A stretch of 64,000 bases of DNA from Peribacillus frigoritolerans (GTDB lineage: Bacteria; Bacillota; Bacilli; Bacillales; DSM-1321), in assembly GCF_040250305.1 (NCBI RefSeq), contig NZ_CP158190.1, positions 2,388,001 through 2,452,000 on the forward strand. Reading direction: 5' to 3'. Of the stretch, positions 17,886 to 26,437 are shown piece by piece. Under the pieces are notes generated by a model, which saw only the letters and a program-made list of their open reading frames with translations, was not told where the DNA came from and searched no databases. The position numbers were made by a program, and so were the translations under genes. How positions within the stretch are numbered: position 1 is the first letter of the stretch; every line of letters starts with the position of its first letter.

Positions 17886-18653
17886 ATGTTAAAGATTGGT
17901 TCTTATGAATTTTCTTCAAGATTGTTATTAGGTACTGGAAAATATCCAAACTTCGATGTTCAAAAGCAATCAGTGGAGGTTTCGGAGACGGAAATATTAA
18001 CATTTGCGGTCCGGAGAATGAACATTTTTGAAGCCAGTCAGCCAAATTTTTTGGAAAAGCTTGATTTGAAAAAATACACACTCCTTCCCAATACAGCAGG
18101 AGCTAAAACAGCCAAGGAAGCAGTGCGCATAGCCAATCTTGCAAAGGCATCTGGCTTATGTGACATGATTAAGGTAGAAGTCATTGGCTGCCAAAAAACA
18201 CTGCTGCCTGATCCGATTGAAACTTTGAAAGCTGCTGAAGAATTAGTGAAACTCGGATTCACCGTATTACCCTATACTTCGGATGATGTGTTGCTCGCTA
18301 AACGCCTGGAGGAAGTGGGATGCCATGCAATCATGCCTGGAGCTTCACCAATTGGCTCTGGACAGGGCATTATAAACCCACTGAACTTACGATTCATCAT
18401 GGAACAATCAGAGGTTCCAGTAATTGTAGATGCAGGGATTGGAACGCCCTCCGATGCGGCAATCGCCATGGAATTAGGGGCGGATGGCGTATTGCTTAAC
18501 ACTGCTGTTTCGGGAGCAAAAGACCCAGTCAAAATGGCGAAAGCAATGAAACTTGCCATTGAGGCAGGTCGATTAGGGTATGAAGCAGGAAGAATCGAAA
18601 AAAATGATTATGCGATAGCAAGCAGCCCAGTTGAAGGATTGAGCATTGGATGA
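17886..18653 (+). CDS. thiG: Thiazole synthase ThiG
   Basis: A 255-residue TIM-barrel ThiG. It joins the ThiS thiocarboxylate, deoxyxylulose phosphate and iminoglycine into the thiazole. Family segments are [13 protein letters not shown] near the N-terminus, [17 protein letters not shown], the [10 protein letters not shown] strand with the Schiff-base lysine, and [24 protein letters not shown] 17886 is preferred to ATG 17880, which is only 3 bases from AGGAGG. Ends with a 4-base overlap into thiF. Confidence 0.95.
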   Translation: MLKIGSYEFSSRLLLGTGKYPNFDVQKQSVEVSETEILTFAVRRMNIFEASQPNFLEKLDLKKYTLLPNTAGAKTAKEAVRIANLAKASGLCDMIKVEVIGCQKTLLPDPIETLKAAEELVKLGFTVLPYTSDDVLLAKRLEEVGCHAIMPGASPIGSGQGIINPLNLRFIMEQSEVPVIVDAGIGTPSDAAIAMELGADGVLLNTAVSGAKDPVKMAKAMKLAIEAGRLGYEAGRIEKNDYAIASSPVEGLSIG

Positions 18654-19669
18654 ATGAACGTTATTCACGTCAGGAACTTTTTAGCCCTATTGGAGCAGAA
18701 GGGCAATTGAAAATTCGCAAAAAACACGTTTTAGTGATTGGAGCGGGTGCTCTCGGTACGGGAACTGCGGAAGGTCTTGTACGAGCCGGAATTGGGAAAC
18801 TCACCATTGTGGACAGAGATTATGTAGAGTGGAGCAACCTTCAAAGACAACAGCTTTATTGTGAAGATGATGCACAAAAAAGAATACCGAAAGCAGTGGC
18901 AGCGAAGAATCGTTTGAATGCGCTAAATTCGGACGTTATCGTAAATTCATATGTGGCGGATGTTTCGGTTGATGAATTGGCGAAGCTGGTTGAAGGCGTG
19001 GATTTAATAATGGATGCGACTGATAATTTCGACACCAGGATGCTTATTAACGATACTGCGCAAAAATATAAAATACCGTGGATTTACGGGGCCTGTGTAG
19101 GAAGTTATGGGATAAGTTACACGGTGATTCCAGAGGCGACCCCATGTTTGAATTGTTTGCTGGAAACGGTTCCAATGGGAGGACTGACATGTGATACGGC
19201 GGGAATCATCAGCCCTGCTGTTCAAACGGTCGTTGCTCATCAAATGGCGGAAGCTTTAAAAATCCTTGTCGAAGATCATGAATCTCTAAGAAACAAAATC
19301 GTTTCATTTGATCTTTGGAAAAATGAACATTCATCCATAAATGTAGCGCAATTAAAAAAAGACACTTGTTTGTCATGTGGGTCAAACCGAACGTATCCCC
19401 ACCTCTCTTATTCAAATCGAACAAAGACTGCCGTTTTATGCGGAAGGGATTCTGTCCAGATTCGGCCGGCAATGAAGCTTGAACGAGACTTAGCGGAACT
19501 CGAAAATAATCTTCTCGCACAAGGTGGTAAGATCGTCAGGAATCCTTATTTACTTTCATTTACTATCGGAACCCATCGGTTGGTCGTTTTTAAAGACGGA
19601 CGGGCATTGATTCATGGAACAAAAGATATTGCAGAGGCAAAAACGTTATATCACCGATTTTTAGGCTGA
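18650..19669 (+). CDS. thiF: ThiF-family ThiS adenylyltransferase
   Basis: A 339-residue E1-like enzyme with [11 protein letters not shown] at the start, the nucleotide motif [20 protein letters not shown], the [16 protein letters not shown] loop, and Zn-binding cysteine pairs CLNC (about residue 168) and CLSC (about 242). It adenylates the ThiS C-terminus. Relatives such as MoeB act on MoaD, but the operon context settles for ThiF. The last 80 residues are a C-terminal extension beyond the minimal E1 domain. A strong terminator follows. Confidence 0.92.
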   Translation: MNERYSRQELFSPIGAEGQLKIRKKHVLVIGAGALGTGTAEGLVRAGIGKLTIVDRDYVEWSNLQRQQLYCEDDAQKRIPKAVAAKNRLNALNSDVIVNSYVADVSVDELAKLVEGVDLIMDATDNFDTRMLINDTAQKYKIPWIYGACVGSYGISYTVIPEATPCLNCLLETVPMGGLTCDTAGIISPAVQTVVAHQMAEALKILVEDHESLRNKIVSFDLWKNEHSSINVAQLKKDTCLSCGSNRTYPHLSYSNRTKTAVLCGRDSVQIRPAMKLERDLAELENNLLAQGGKIVRNPYLLSFTIGTHRLVVFKDGRALIHGTKDIAEAKTLYHRFLG

Positions 19670-19688
19670 AACGTTTTCTCGTTTGAAC

Positions 19689-19719
19689 AAAAGGAGCTTG
19701 GGTACCCAAGCTCCTTTTT
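19689..19719 (+). terminator. Terminator of the thiamine operon
   Basis: A perfect palindromic stem AAAAGGAGCTTGGG / CCCAAGCTCCTTTT followed by more T, 20 bases after thiF. Confidence 0.92.
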
Positions 19720-20263
19720 CATTTATAAACTTAAGTAAAGTGAAAATACATCGTTACGTAAGGGCACCATCTCAGTACCAACAACAAAAAAATCCATGAA
19801 AGAGGCGAATATAATAGATTTAACAGATTATACGACAAAAAATATGATAATCTTAAATTTGAAAGTAATCCGTGCAGGGGTTAGTGGATTATATGGAAAA
19901 TAATGGAAGTATTACAGAAGTAATTTACTATGTTAAAGCCTTGTTGAACAGCGAAGCGCAAAGCTCGACTGCGATCGCTTTTAAAGTGTAGGTACCAAAT
20001 GGGAAAAAATGCTGTCATTTAGTCATCATTCTTATTTGCCAAGATTTAGCCATGATGGCTAACTGGTTAAACTAGTCGTGCTGCCCATTAGGAAAAGAAC
20101 CATTACATATCCTCGTCCTGCTCATTCGTCATTTAATAGACCACTGCTCTAGACATAACAGATAGAAGCTGTCCGATTGATGAAATCAACACTCAGTTTG
20201 ACCATAGGCCCATGCGTAATGAACTCATTATCAAAATACATATTAGCAAGGGGAAGCGAATTC
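19720..20263. other. 544-bp intergenic region with no gene recognised
   Basis: All frames are broken by stops and I recognise no RNA, terminator or known repeat. The patch at about 19940-19980 (AGCGAAGCGCAAAGCTCGAC) has a different composition from the AT-rich flanks, which could mean decayed mobile DNA; that is only a suspicion. The manA promoter should lie in its right part. Confidence 0.4.
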
Positions 20264-21214
20264 ATGACTATTTTAAAACTTAAGCCGATTTTTCAAGAAA
20301 GAATTTGGGGAGGGAGAAAGCTGGAAACGGATTTCCATTATTCGATTCCAAAAGGGCCAATTGGTGAATGCTGGGGAATATCCGCTCATCACCACGGAGA
20401 AAGCGTCGTTGAGGAGGGCGAGTTTAAAGGAGAAGTTTTATCTGCATTATGGAGCAAACATCGCAGCAAGCTATTTGGCGACTATAAAAGTGATGAATTT
20501 CCCTTGCTCATTAAAATCCTCGATGCAAATGATGATTTATCCGTACAGGTTCATCCTAATGATGAAGAGGCTTCAGAACTAGAAGGTGAACCGTACGGAA
20601 AAACAGAATGCTGGTATGTCATTGACGCAGAACCTGGTTCAGAAATCATCCTTGGTCACAAAGCTCAAACAAAAGAAGAAATGGTGAAGATGACATCGGA
20701 AGAAAGATGGGACGAACTGCTACAAAAACAGCCTGTAAAGCGCGGAGATTTCATATTTGTAAAAAGCGGTACCGTTCATGCAATTGGAAAAGGCATCGTC
20801 ATCTTAGAAACGCAACAATCTTCTGATACAACCTATCGGGTATATGATTATGATAGAACGGATTCAGAAGGGAATAAACGTGAACTGCATCTCGAGAAAG
20901 CACTACAGGTAACGACCGTCCCTGATTCTCAGACAATTCATGCATCACAAACAGAAACGGCTGCCGGAGGGGAAAAAACATTCCTCATCCAAGTTCCTGA
21001 ATTCACTGTCGTTCATCATAAAATATCAGGAACGGGATATCGGTTAGCAGGGAGAGATACCTTTCAATTAATCAGCATCATTGAAGGGAATGGAAAAATT
21101 GAATCCGAGAGTGAAGTGATGGAAGTGAAAAAAGGAGACCACTTGATCATGACGCGGGAACTGAAGGAATTGATTGCTTCTGGTGAAATGGAATGGATTA
21201 CGAGTTTTATATAA
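20264..21214 (+). CDS. manA: Mannose-6-phosphate isomerase, class I
   Basis: A 316-residue type I phosphomannose isomerase of the short Firmicutes form. It begins MTILKLKPIFQERIWGGRKL. Zinc-site motifs are visible as LSVQVHPNDEEASE (about residues 90-103) with the KTECWY stretch, and GTVHAIGKG later. It interconverts mannose 6-phosphate and fructose 6-phosphate. In B. subtilis the glucomannan operon carries such a gene (gmuF) at its far end; here it stands upstream of gmuBACDRE across an IS remnant, so it may be the functional gmuF. Start ATG 20264 follows AAGGGGAAG. Confidence 0.92.
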   Translation: MTILKLKPIFQERIWGGRKLETDFHYSIPKGPIGECWGISAHHHGESVVEEGEFKGEVLSALWSKHRSKLFGDYKSDEFPLLIKILDANDDLSVQVHPNDEEASELEGEPYGKTECWYVIDAEPGSEIILGHKAQTKEEMVKMTSEERWDELLQKQPVKRGDFIFVKSGTVHAIGKGIVILETQQSSDTTYRVYDYDRTDSEGNKRELHLEKALQVTTVPDSQTIHASQTETAAGGEKTFLIQVPEFTVVHHKISGTGYRLAGRDTFQLISIIEGNGKIESESEVMEVKKGDHLIMTRELKELIASGEMEWITSFI

Positions 21215-21232
21215 GACGGTTTGCAATCTAAC

Positions 21233-21491
21233 TTATTTGAAGTTTTCTTCTATGACATATGCCAAAGAAACAGACCATTTCCTTTTTGGTTTACTGTCTT
21301 TGCGGCGATATACATATTTTTCTTGAGCCATTTCACTAGCATATTCTTTCGTGCTATTTCAATTCAACTCTCGAGCAATAGTAAAAGGGTGGCGATTTAA
21401 TTCTTTAGCCATTTTTCTAGTAGACCAGCCCAGCTTTTTTAGGGCTTCTAGTTTGTCCACGTTCAGATGTGGGAAGATGTGTATAGCTCAT
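21233..21491 (-). pseudogene. IS30-family transposase N-terminal remnant, frameshifted and with an internal stop
   Basis: Read on the minus strand from the ATG at 21491 the product begins MSYTHLPTSERG, the typical start of IS30-type transposases. After a frameshift near 21450 it continues DKLEALKKLGWSTRKMAKEL and NRHPFTIAREL, a clear IS30 helix-turn-helix. A TGA then interrupts the frame near 21358, after which the same frame gives KEYASEMAQEKYVYRR and ends at 21233. About 85 of the usual 320 or so residues remain; no DDE catalytic domain or inverted repeat is seen. Confidence 0.8.
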
Positions 21492-21611
21492 GGAATACCT
21501 ACGTTAAGGGTTGTGTGATACCTTCATTTTACACGAAAAATTCATGGGTTTTATTTGTTTATTTTTAGCTCTTTTAGTAAAGATTGTTGTTTTTAAAATT
21601 AAACTATTTAA

Positions 21612-21738
21612 GGTTGATAGGAGCGGAAGTGCGAGACTCCTGCGGGAGCAGCGGGACAGGTGAGGACCCACAGGCTTTCCGCCGAGGAGGCTCACCGCCC
21701 GCCCTCTGGATAAGCGAGAATTGGAGGGGAAATCAACC
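21612..21738. repeat. GC-rich dispersed repeat element (127 bp) with GGTTGAT/ATCAACC ends
   Basis: A GC-rich island in AT-rich DNA, bounded by GGTTGAT (21612) and its inverse ATCAACC (21732-21738). It includes TGCGAGACTCCTGCGGGAGC, GCGGGACAGGTGAGGACC, GCCGAGGAGGCTCACCGCCC and GGGGAAATCAACC. From memory, closely similar elements are scattered in many copies in Bacillus and Peribacillus genomes. A shortened second copy lies at 42160-42220 in this window. No coding sign. Confidence 0.75.
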
Positions 21739-21821
21739 ACATCGAATTACTTGGTAAATGGCAACAACTATGCGAAAACAGTTTTTAGATGTCGTACTTA
21801 ATAATACAATTTGTCTTAAGC

Positions 21822-21850
21822 AAAAAAACCACTCGAGTGGTTTTTTTTTT
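21822..21850 (+). terminator. Intrinsic terminator, orphan
   Basis: AAAAAACCACTCGAGTGG followed by ten or more T; the stem ACCACTCGAGTGGT is a perfect palindrome. No gene ends just upstream on the + strand (manA stops 600 bases earlier), so it may have ended a gene lost with the IS remnant, or it may insulate gmuB. Confidence 0.75.
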
Positions 21851-21919
21851 CGACGAAACATTCAGATGATAAATCAAGAAATAAAGCCCCTTTTTAAAAA
21901 AACTGAATATTATTTTAAT

Positions 21920-21937
21920 TAAATGTCTAGACATTTA
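21920..21937. promoter_or_regulatory. Perfect 18-bp palindrome, candidate GmuR operator
   Basis: TAAATGTCTAGACATTTA is a perfect palindrome 77 bases before gmuB. GntR/HutC regulators bind such sites (core TGTCTAGACA), and this operon encodes one (gmuR). A weak cre-like sequence, ATGTAAACGTTTTAG, follows at 21961-21975. Palindrome seen; binding inferred. Confidence 0.65.
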
Positions 21938-22013
21938 TAAAAAAATGATCATAATAATAAATGTAAACGTTTTAGATTTTTGTTAATAAAATACAAAAGG
22001 GGCTGTAATAGTT

Positions 22014-22325
22014 ATGAAACGAATTTTACTTGCATGTAGTTCTGGGATGTCTACGAGTCTATTAGTGACAAAAATGGAGCAGCACGCACAATCGATCGGG
22101 GAAGTTGCAAAAATTTGGGCAGTTGGTCAGGATAAAGCGAAGAAAGAAATGGCTGATGCAGATGTGGTGTTAATCGGACCGCAAATGAGTTTCCTTAAGG
22201 GAGAACTTCAAAAAGAGGCATCTAAATACAACATCCAAGTAGACGTAATCGATATGATGGCTTATGGATTGGCAGATGGAAAAAAAGCGTATGATCAAGC
22301 TCTTTCTTTGATAGGTAATAAATAA
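22014..22325 (+). CDS. gmuB: PTS lactose/cellobiose IIB component (oligoglucomannan-type)
   Basis: A 103-residue cellobiose-family EIIB. C8 in LLACSSGMSTSLLVTKM is the phosphocysteine that passes phosphate to the sugar. The length and the VVLIGPQMSFLKGEL stretch are normal for the family. It opens an operon with the order IIB, IIA, IIC, phospho-beta-glucosidase, GntR, ROK kinase, which equals gmuBACDRE of B. subtilis; the gene symbol rests on that order. The start of the next gene overlaps its stop by one base. Confidence 0.88.
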   Translation: MKRILLACSSGMSTSLLVTKMEQHAQSIGEVAKIWAVGQDKAKKEMADADVVLIGPQMSFLKGELQKEASKYNIQVDVIDMMAYGLADGKKAYDQALSLIGNK

Positions 22326-22657
22326 TGGAGCAAGTAAAGCTGGAAGATCTCACGAGCGAACAGATTAATTTTCAATTGATATTATACAGTGGCAATGCGC
22401 GCAGTAAGGTGATTCAATCTCTACGTGAATATCGCGAGGGGAATGTGGCAGAATCAGAATCATTGCTTGCACAGGCTGAACAGGATTTAGCTATTGCCCA
22501 CAACGTTCATTTCCAATTGGTTCAAAAGGAAGCGCAAGGTGAAAAGGTGGAATTTTCGATGCTGTTCATGCATTCTGAAGACCATCTAATGTCAACGTTA
22601 ACAATGAAGGAGCTAGTGAAAGAGTTATTGGAAATTTTTAAAGCAAAAAATATCTAA
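22325..22657 (+). CDS. gmuA: PTS lactose/cellobiose IIA component
   Basis: A 110-residue helical EIIA of the lactose/cellobiose family, forming a trimer in relatives. The phosphorylatable histidine lies in MLFMHSEDHLMST (about residues 80-91), matching the VHAQDHLM consensus. It accepts phosphate from HPr and gives it to the IIB encoded upstream. Confidence 0.9.
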   Translation: MEQVKLEDLTSEQINFQLILYSGNARSKVIQSLREYREGNVAESESLLAQAEQDLAIAHNVHFQLVQKEAQGEKVEFSMLFMHSEDHLMSTLTMKELVKELLEIFKAKNI

Positions 22658-22687
22658 TCATTCATCTTTAATGGACGGGGGTCTACT

Positions 22688-23989
22688 ATGTTTGAAAAGC
22701 TGAGTCAATTTCTCATTCCACTAGCTGCGAAGCTGAATAACAATCGCTATTTAGCGGTTTTACGAGACGCATTCATGTTAGCGTTTCCACTTACGATTTT
22801 CGGTTCTATTTTTGTCGTGGTAACCAATTTACCATTTCTTAACAAATTGTTAAGTGACGATGCCGTAATGACCCTACAATCTTCATTCGCAATTGCTTCG
22901 CAGGCCACCATGGGAATTCTGTCGGTGTTCGTAGTTTTTGGTATCGGATATTACCTGTCAAAGAGCTATGATGTTGAAGCTGTGTTTGGAGGCGTTATTG
23001 CGCTTGCTTCCTTTCTAATCTTAACACCATTTGCGATTGAAGCTGAATCTGGAGAAGTGGTCGCTAATGTCATTCCACTTGATCGGCTAGGCGCCAAAGG
23101 GATGTTCCTCGGGATGATCACAGCTTTCATTGCCGGTGAAATATATCGGAAAATTGTTCAAAGAGATATAACCATTAAGATGCCTGCAGGTGTACCGCCG
23201 GCTGTTGCAAAATCATTCGCTGCACTATTACCAGCCTTAATCACGTTAACGGTTTTCTTAGCGATAAATGTGATCGTTACACTAGGATTCAATACTAATT
23301 TACATGACTTTATCTATGATGTGATTCAGGCGCCGCTTGTTGGTCTTGGAAGTGGAATTATCCCGACTTTAATCGCTGTATTCTTTATACAGATTTTGTG
23401 GTTCTTCGGGTTACATGGTCAAATCATCATCAACTCTGTTATGGATCCCATCTGGGCAACTCTTGCTCTGGAAAACTTAGAAGCTTTCAGAGAAAAAGCT
23501 GAGTTACCGAATATCGTTTCTAAACCGTTCATTGAGGTATTTACTGTAGGGATGGGTGGTACAGGGATGACGTTGGCTGTAGTCATCGCCATCTTATGGT
23601 TCATGAAGAGTAAGCAAATGAAACAAGTAGGAAAGCTTGGTGTAGGACCGGGTATCTTTAACGTGAATGAACCAATTATCTTTGGGCTTCCGATTGTAAT
23701 GAATCCAATCGTTGTCATTCCTTGGATCATTGCGCCAATGGTGGTAACAGGATTTACATATTTCACAATGGCAACTGGAATCGTCCCGAGGCCTACAGGA
23801 GTTACAGTGCCATGGACCGTTCCAATCGGGATAAGCGGCTATCTTGCCACCAATAGCTTCAGGGGTTCATTGTTGCAAATCGTTAATTTATTGATCGTAT
23901 TCGTAATATGGTTTCCGTTCCTTAAAGCATTGGATAAAACGAATGTGAAAAAAGAAAGAGAAGCGGAAAATCAAAACAAAGCCTCATAA
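22688..23989 (+). CDS. gmuC: PTS cellobiose-type IIC permease
   Basis: A 433-residue EIIC with about ten membrane segments. It starts MFEKLSQFLIPLAAKLNNNR, as family members do, and carries the conserved GPGIFNVNEPIIFGLPIVMN segment (about residues 318-337), part of the sugar-binding site. It imports and phosphorylates beta-linked disaccharides. The GGGG in the upstream region (22677-22680) serves as ribosome binding site. It has a paralogue at 29691-31034. Confidence 0.9.
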   Translation: MFEKLSQFLIPLAAKLNNNRYLAVLRDAFMLAFPLTIFGSIFVVVTNLPFLNKLLSDDAVMTLQSSFAIASQATMGILSVFVVFGIGYYLSKSYDVEAVFGGVIALASFLILTPFAIEAESGEVVANVIPLDRLGAKGMFLGMITAFIAGEIYRKIVQRDITIKMPAGVPPAVAKSFAALLPALITLTVFLAINVIVTLGFNTNLHDFIYDVIQAPLVGLGSGIIPTLIAVFFIQILWFFGLHGQIIINSVMDPIWATLALENLEAFREKAELPNIVSKPFIEVFTVGMGGTGMTLAVVIAILWFMKSKQMKQVGKLGVGPGIFNVNEPIIFGLPIVMNPIVVIPWIIAPMVVTGFTYFTMATGIVPRPTGVTVPWTVPIGISGYLATNSFRGSLLQIVNLLIVFVIWFPFLKALDKTNVKKEREAENQNKAS

Positions 23990-24078
23990 ACACCAAGGCA
24001 GGCACATGAAAAAACATTAATCCAGGTTCAGGTAAACCATACTTGTATCCGGTTTAAAAGAATAGGGGGAAATTAAGT

Positions 24079-25494
24079 ATGAAAACAATAGAAGAAACGA
24101 CTGAAACTGTACAATACCATTTTCCAGAAGGTTTTTGGTGGGGGTCATCTGCTTCGGCCACTCAAACGGAAGGTGCAGCAGATATAGACGGAAAAGGCAA
24201 AAACATCTGGGATTACTGGTATGAAATTGAGCCAAATCGTTTTTTCAACGGCGTCGGACCTCAGAATACTTCTCAGTTTTACTATAAATATAAAGAAGAT
24301 ATAAAGTTAATGAAGGAAATTGGTCATAACTCTTTCCGGTTATCGATTTCATGGTCACGTATGTTCCCGAAAGGAAAAGGGGAAGTGAACACGAAAGCAG
24401 TGGATTTTTATAATTCGGTCATTGATGAAATGGTAGAAACAGGCATAGAACCATTCGTCAATTTATACCACTTTGATATGCCTATGGCCCTGCAGGAAAT
24501 CGGAGGGTGGGAAAACAGGGACACCGTCGATGCGTTTGAATTCTATGCTGCGACTTGCTTCCAATTGTTCGGAGATCGTGTTGCAAAGTGGTTCACGCAT
24601 AATGAACCCATTGTCCCGGTAGAGGGTGGATATTTATATAATTTTCATTATCCGAATATCGTCGATTTTAAAAAAGCGGTACAAGTTGGTTATCATACGA
24701 TTTTATCCAGCGCAAAAGCGATCAAAAAGTATAGGGACATGAATATGGATGGCAAAATAGGGATTATATTGAACTTGACGCCATCATACCCGCGAAGCCA
24801 GAATCCAGCCGATTTAAAAGCATCAAAGATTGCCGATGCCTTTTTCAACCGTTCTTTCCTAGATCCATCTGTGAAAGGGGAATTTCCATCAGATCTTGTT
24901 GCAATCTTAAAAACTGAAGGATTCATGCCCGCTATGGAAGCAGGTGATTTGGATATAATCCAGCAAAATACGGTCGATCTGTTAGGAATCAATTATTATC
25001 AGCCTCGCCGTGTTAAGGCAAAAGAACATGCCCGTAACCTGGATGCTCCATTTTTGCCTGAACTGTATTTTGACAATTATGAAATGCCAGGAAGAAAAAT
25101 GAATCATCACCGCGGCTGGGAAATATACGAAAAGGGCATCTATGATATTTTAATGAACGTAAAAGAAAATTACGGGAATATCGAATGCTTCATTTCTGAA
25201 AATGGAATGGGAGTGGAAGGGGAGGAGCGCTTCCGTGATGAAAATGGCATGATACAGGATGATTACCGAATCGAGTTCATTAGCGAACATTTGAAGTGGG
25301 CTCATAAAGCCATAAGCGAGGGTTCAAATGTTAAGGGGTATCACTTATGGACATTCATGGATAATTGGTCTTGGAGCAATGCTTACAAAAATCGATATGG
25401 CTTCGTGTCAGTCGATTTGGATAATGATGCCCAAAGAACGGTGAAAAAGAGCGGCTATTGGTTTAAAGAAGTGGCAAATCAGAACGGATTTTAA
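24079..25494 (+). CDS. gmuD: 6-phospho-beta-glucosidase, GH1
   Basis: A 471-residue GH1 enzyme. It begins FPEGFWWGSSASATQTEGA; the acid/base Glu is in FTHNEPIVP and the nucleophile in FISENGMGVEG. The C-terminal WSWSNAYKNRYGFVSVDLD includes the Ser/Lys/Tyr set that binds the 6-phosphate. It cleaves phosphorylated cello- or gluco-manno-disaccharides brought in by the IIABC genes upstream. It is clearly related to the GH1 gene at 31134-32579, and the two share HRGWEIY/FRGWEIY and the IIQDDYRIEFI-like stretch. Confidence 0.92.
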   Translation: MKTIEETTETVQYHFPEGFWWGSSASATQTEGAADIDGKGKNIWDYWYEIEPNRFFNGVGPQNTSQFYYKYKEDIKLMKEIGHNSFRLSISWSRMFPKGKGEVNTKAVDFYNSVIDEMVETGIEPFVNLYHFDMPMALQEIGGWENRDTVDAFEFYAATCFQLFGDRVAKWFTHNEPIVPVEGGYLYNFHYPNIVDFKKAVQVGYHTILSSAKAIKKYRDMNMDGKIGIILNLTPSYPRSQNPADLKASKIADAFFNRSFLDPSVKGEFPSDLVAILKTEGFMPAMEAGDLDIIQQNTVDLLGINYYQPRRVKAKEHARNLDAPFLPELYFDNYEMPGRKMNHHRGWEIYEKGIYDILMNVKENYGNIECFISENGMGVEGEERFRDENGMIQDDYRIEFISEHLKWAHKAISEGSNVKGYHLWTFMDNWSWSNAYKNRYGFVSVDLDNDAQRTVKKSGYWFKEVANQNGF

Positions 25495-25621
25495 AAAATG
25501 GGGCCTGACTTTGCTACCTTTCCTAGGTACATGATGTATTTGGATTTGGCAGCATTTGTCTGCCCCTTTCCTGCTGAAATAGAAAAAGAATGAATCTTCA
25601 GAAAAATCGATTCTTTACAGT

Positions 25622-25634
25622 ATAACCCGGTTAT
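25622..25634. promoter_or_regulatory. Short palindrome upstream of gmuR
   Basis: ATAACCCGGTTAT is a perfect 6+1+6 palindrome 65 bases before gmuR. It could be an operator; it does not resemble the 18-bp palindrome before gmuB. Low confidence. Confidence 0.3.
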
Positions 25635-25698
25635 CTTAAAATGGAAAAAGCGGATGAAGTAAACTGTCTCGTGTTATTGTTAGTAGGAGCGAAGAAAA

Positions 25699-26412
25699 AT
25701 GAATAAGTATGAAAAAATCTCTATTGAAATCAGAAAAAGGATCAAGCAAGGTTTTTATCGGATAGATCAGCCAATTCCTGATGAAATAACGCTTGCAAAA
25801 GAATTCGAATGCAGCCGGATGACAATGAAAAGAGGACTGGATATTCTTGTGGAGGAAGGGTTGCTTCTTAGAAAACGGGGGCATGGAACATTTATCGTCC
25901 AATCACCTGTAAATGACGAGAAAGTGAATGTCATCAGTGAAGAGACTCTCGGGTTGTCCAATGTGCTTCCGAACAGAAAAGTATCAAGCACGCTCATCGC
26001 CTTTGATGTACAATTTCCTGAAAAGGAAGTGGCCGATCAGCTTGCCATTAGCGAAGATACACCGGTTTATCATATTATCAGACTTAGAAATGTAGATAAT
26101 GAGCCATATGTCATTGAGAAGACCTATATGCCAGTTGCGATTATTCCAGGAATAACAGAAAAAGTATTACAAGCATCCATCTATAATTACATACATGAAA
26201 CACTAGAATTGAAGATTGGCGGTGCACATCGGAAAATCAGAGCAGACAAACCGAATGAACTGGACCAAATTCATTTAGGATGCCTGCCGGATGACCCGAT
26301 TTTGGAGGTTGCACAGGTCGGCTATTTAAACAATGGGCTGCCTTTTGAATATTCTTTTTCCAGACATCGTTATGATAAATTCGTTTTCACGACAGTTACC
26401 ATACGCAAATAA
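25699..26412 (+). CDS. gmuR: GntR/HutC-family repressor of the gmu operon
   Basis: A 237-residue regulator with an N-terminal winged helix (about residues 1-70; TLAKEFECSRMTMKRGLDIL is the HTH and LLLRKRGHGTFI the wing) and a C-terminal UbiC-like ligand domain ending LPFEYSFSRHRYDKFVFT. HutC-type regulators bind phosphosugars and release DNA. Its place between the phospho-glucosidase and the ROK kinase is that of gmuR. Start ATG 25699 has a TAGGAGCG site. Confidence 0.9.
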   Translation: MNKYEKISIEIRKRIKQGFYRIDQPIPDEITLAKEFECSRMTMKRGLDILVEEGLLLRKRGHGTFIVQSPVNDEKVNVISEETLGLSNVLPNRKVSSTLIAFDVQFPEKEVADQLAISEDTPVYHIIRLRNVDNEPYVIEKTYMPVAIIPGITEKVLQASIYNYIHETLELKIGGAHRKIRADKPNELDQIHLGCLPDDPILEVAQVGYLNNGLPFEYSFSRHRYDKFVFTTVTIRK

Positions 26413-26437
26413 TACATGTGAGGAGAGTGGAACCGTG

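Noticed and set aside
19720..20263. Possible decayed gene or IS before manA
   Set aside because: Translation in several frames gave only short stop-broken pieces with no recognisable family; left as an unassigned region.
21504..21740. 78-codon minus-strand frame over the GC-rich element
   Set aside because: It is formed by the repeat itself and has no start site or family resemblance.
25500..25575. Terminator after gmuD
   Set aside because: GGGGC and GCCCC are far apart with a weak inner stem and no good T-tract; gmuR and gmuE are more likely read through or from their own promoter.
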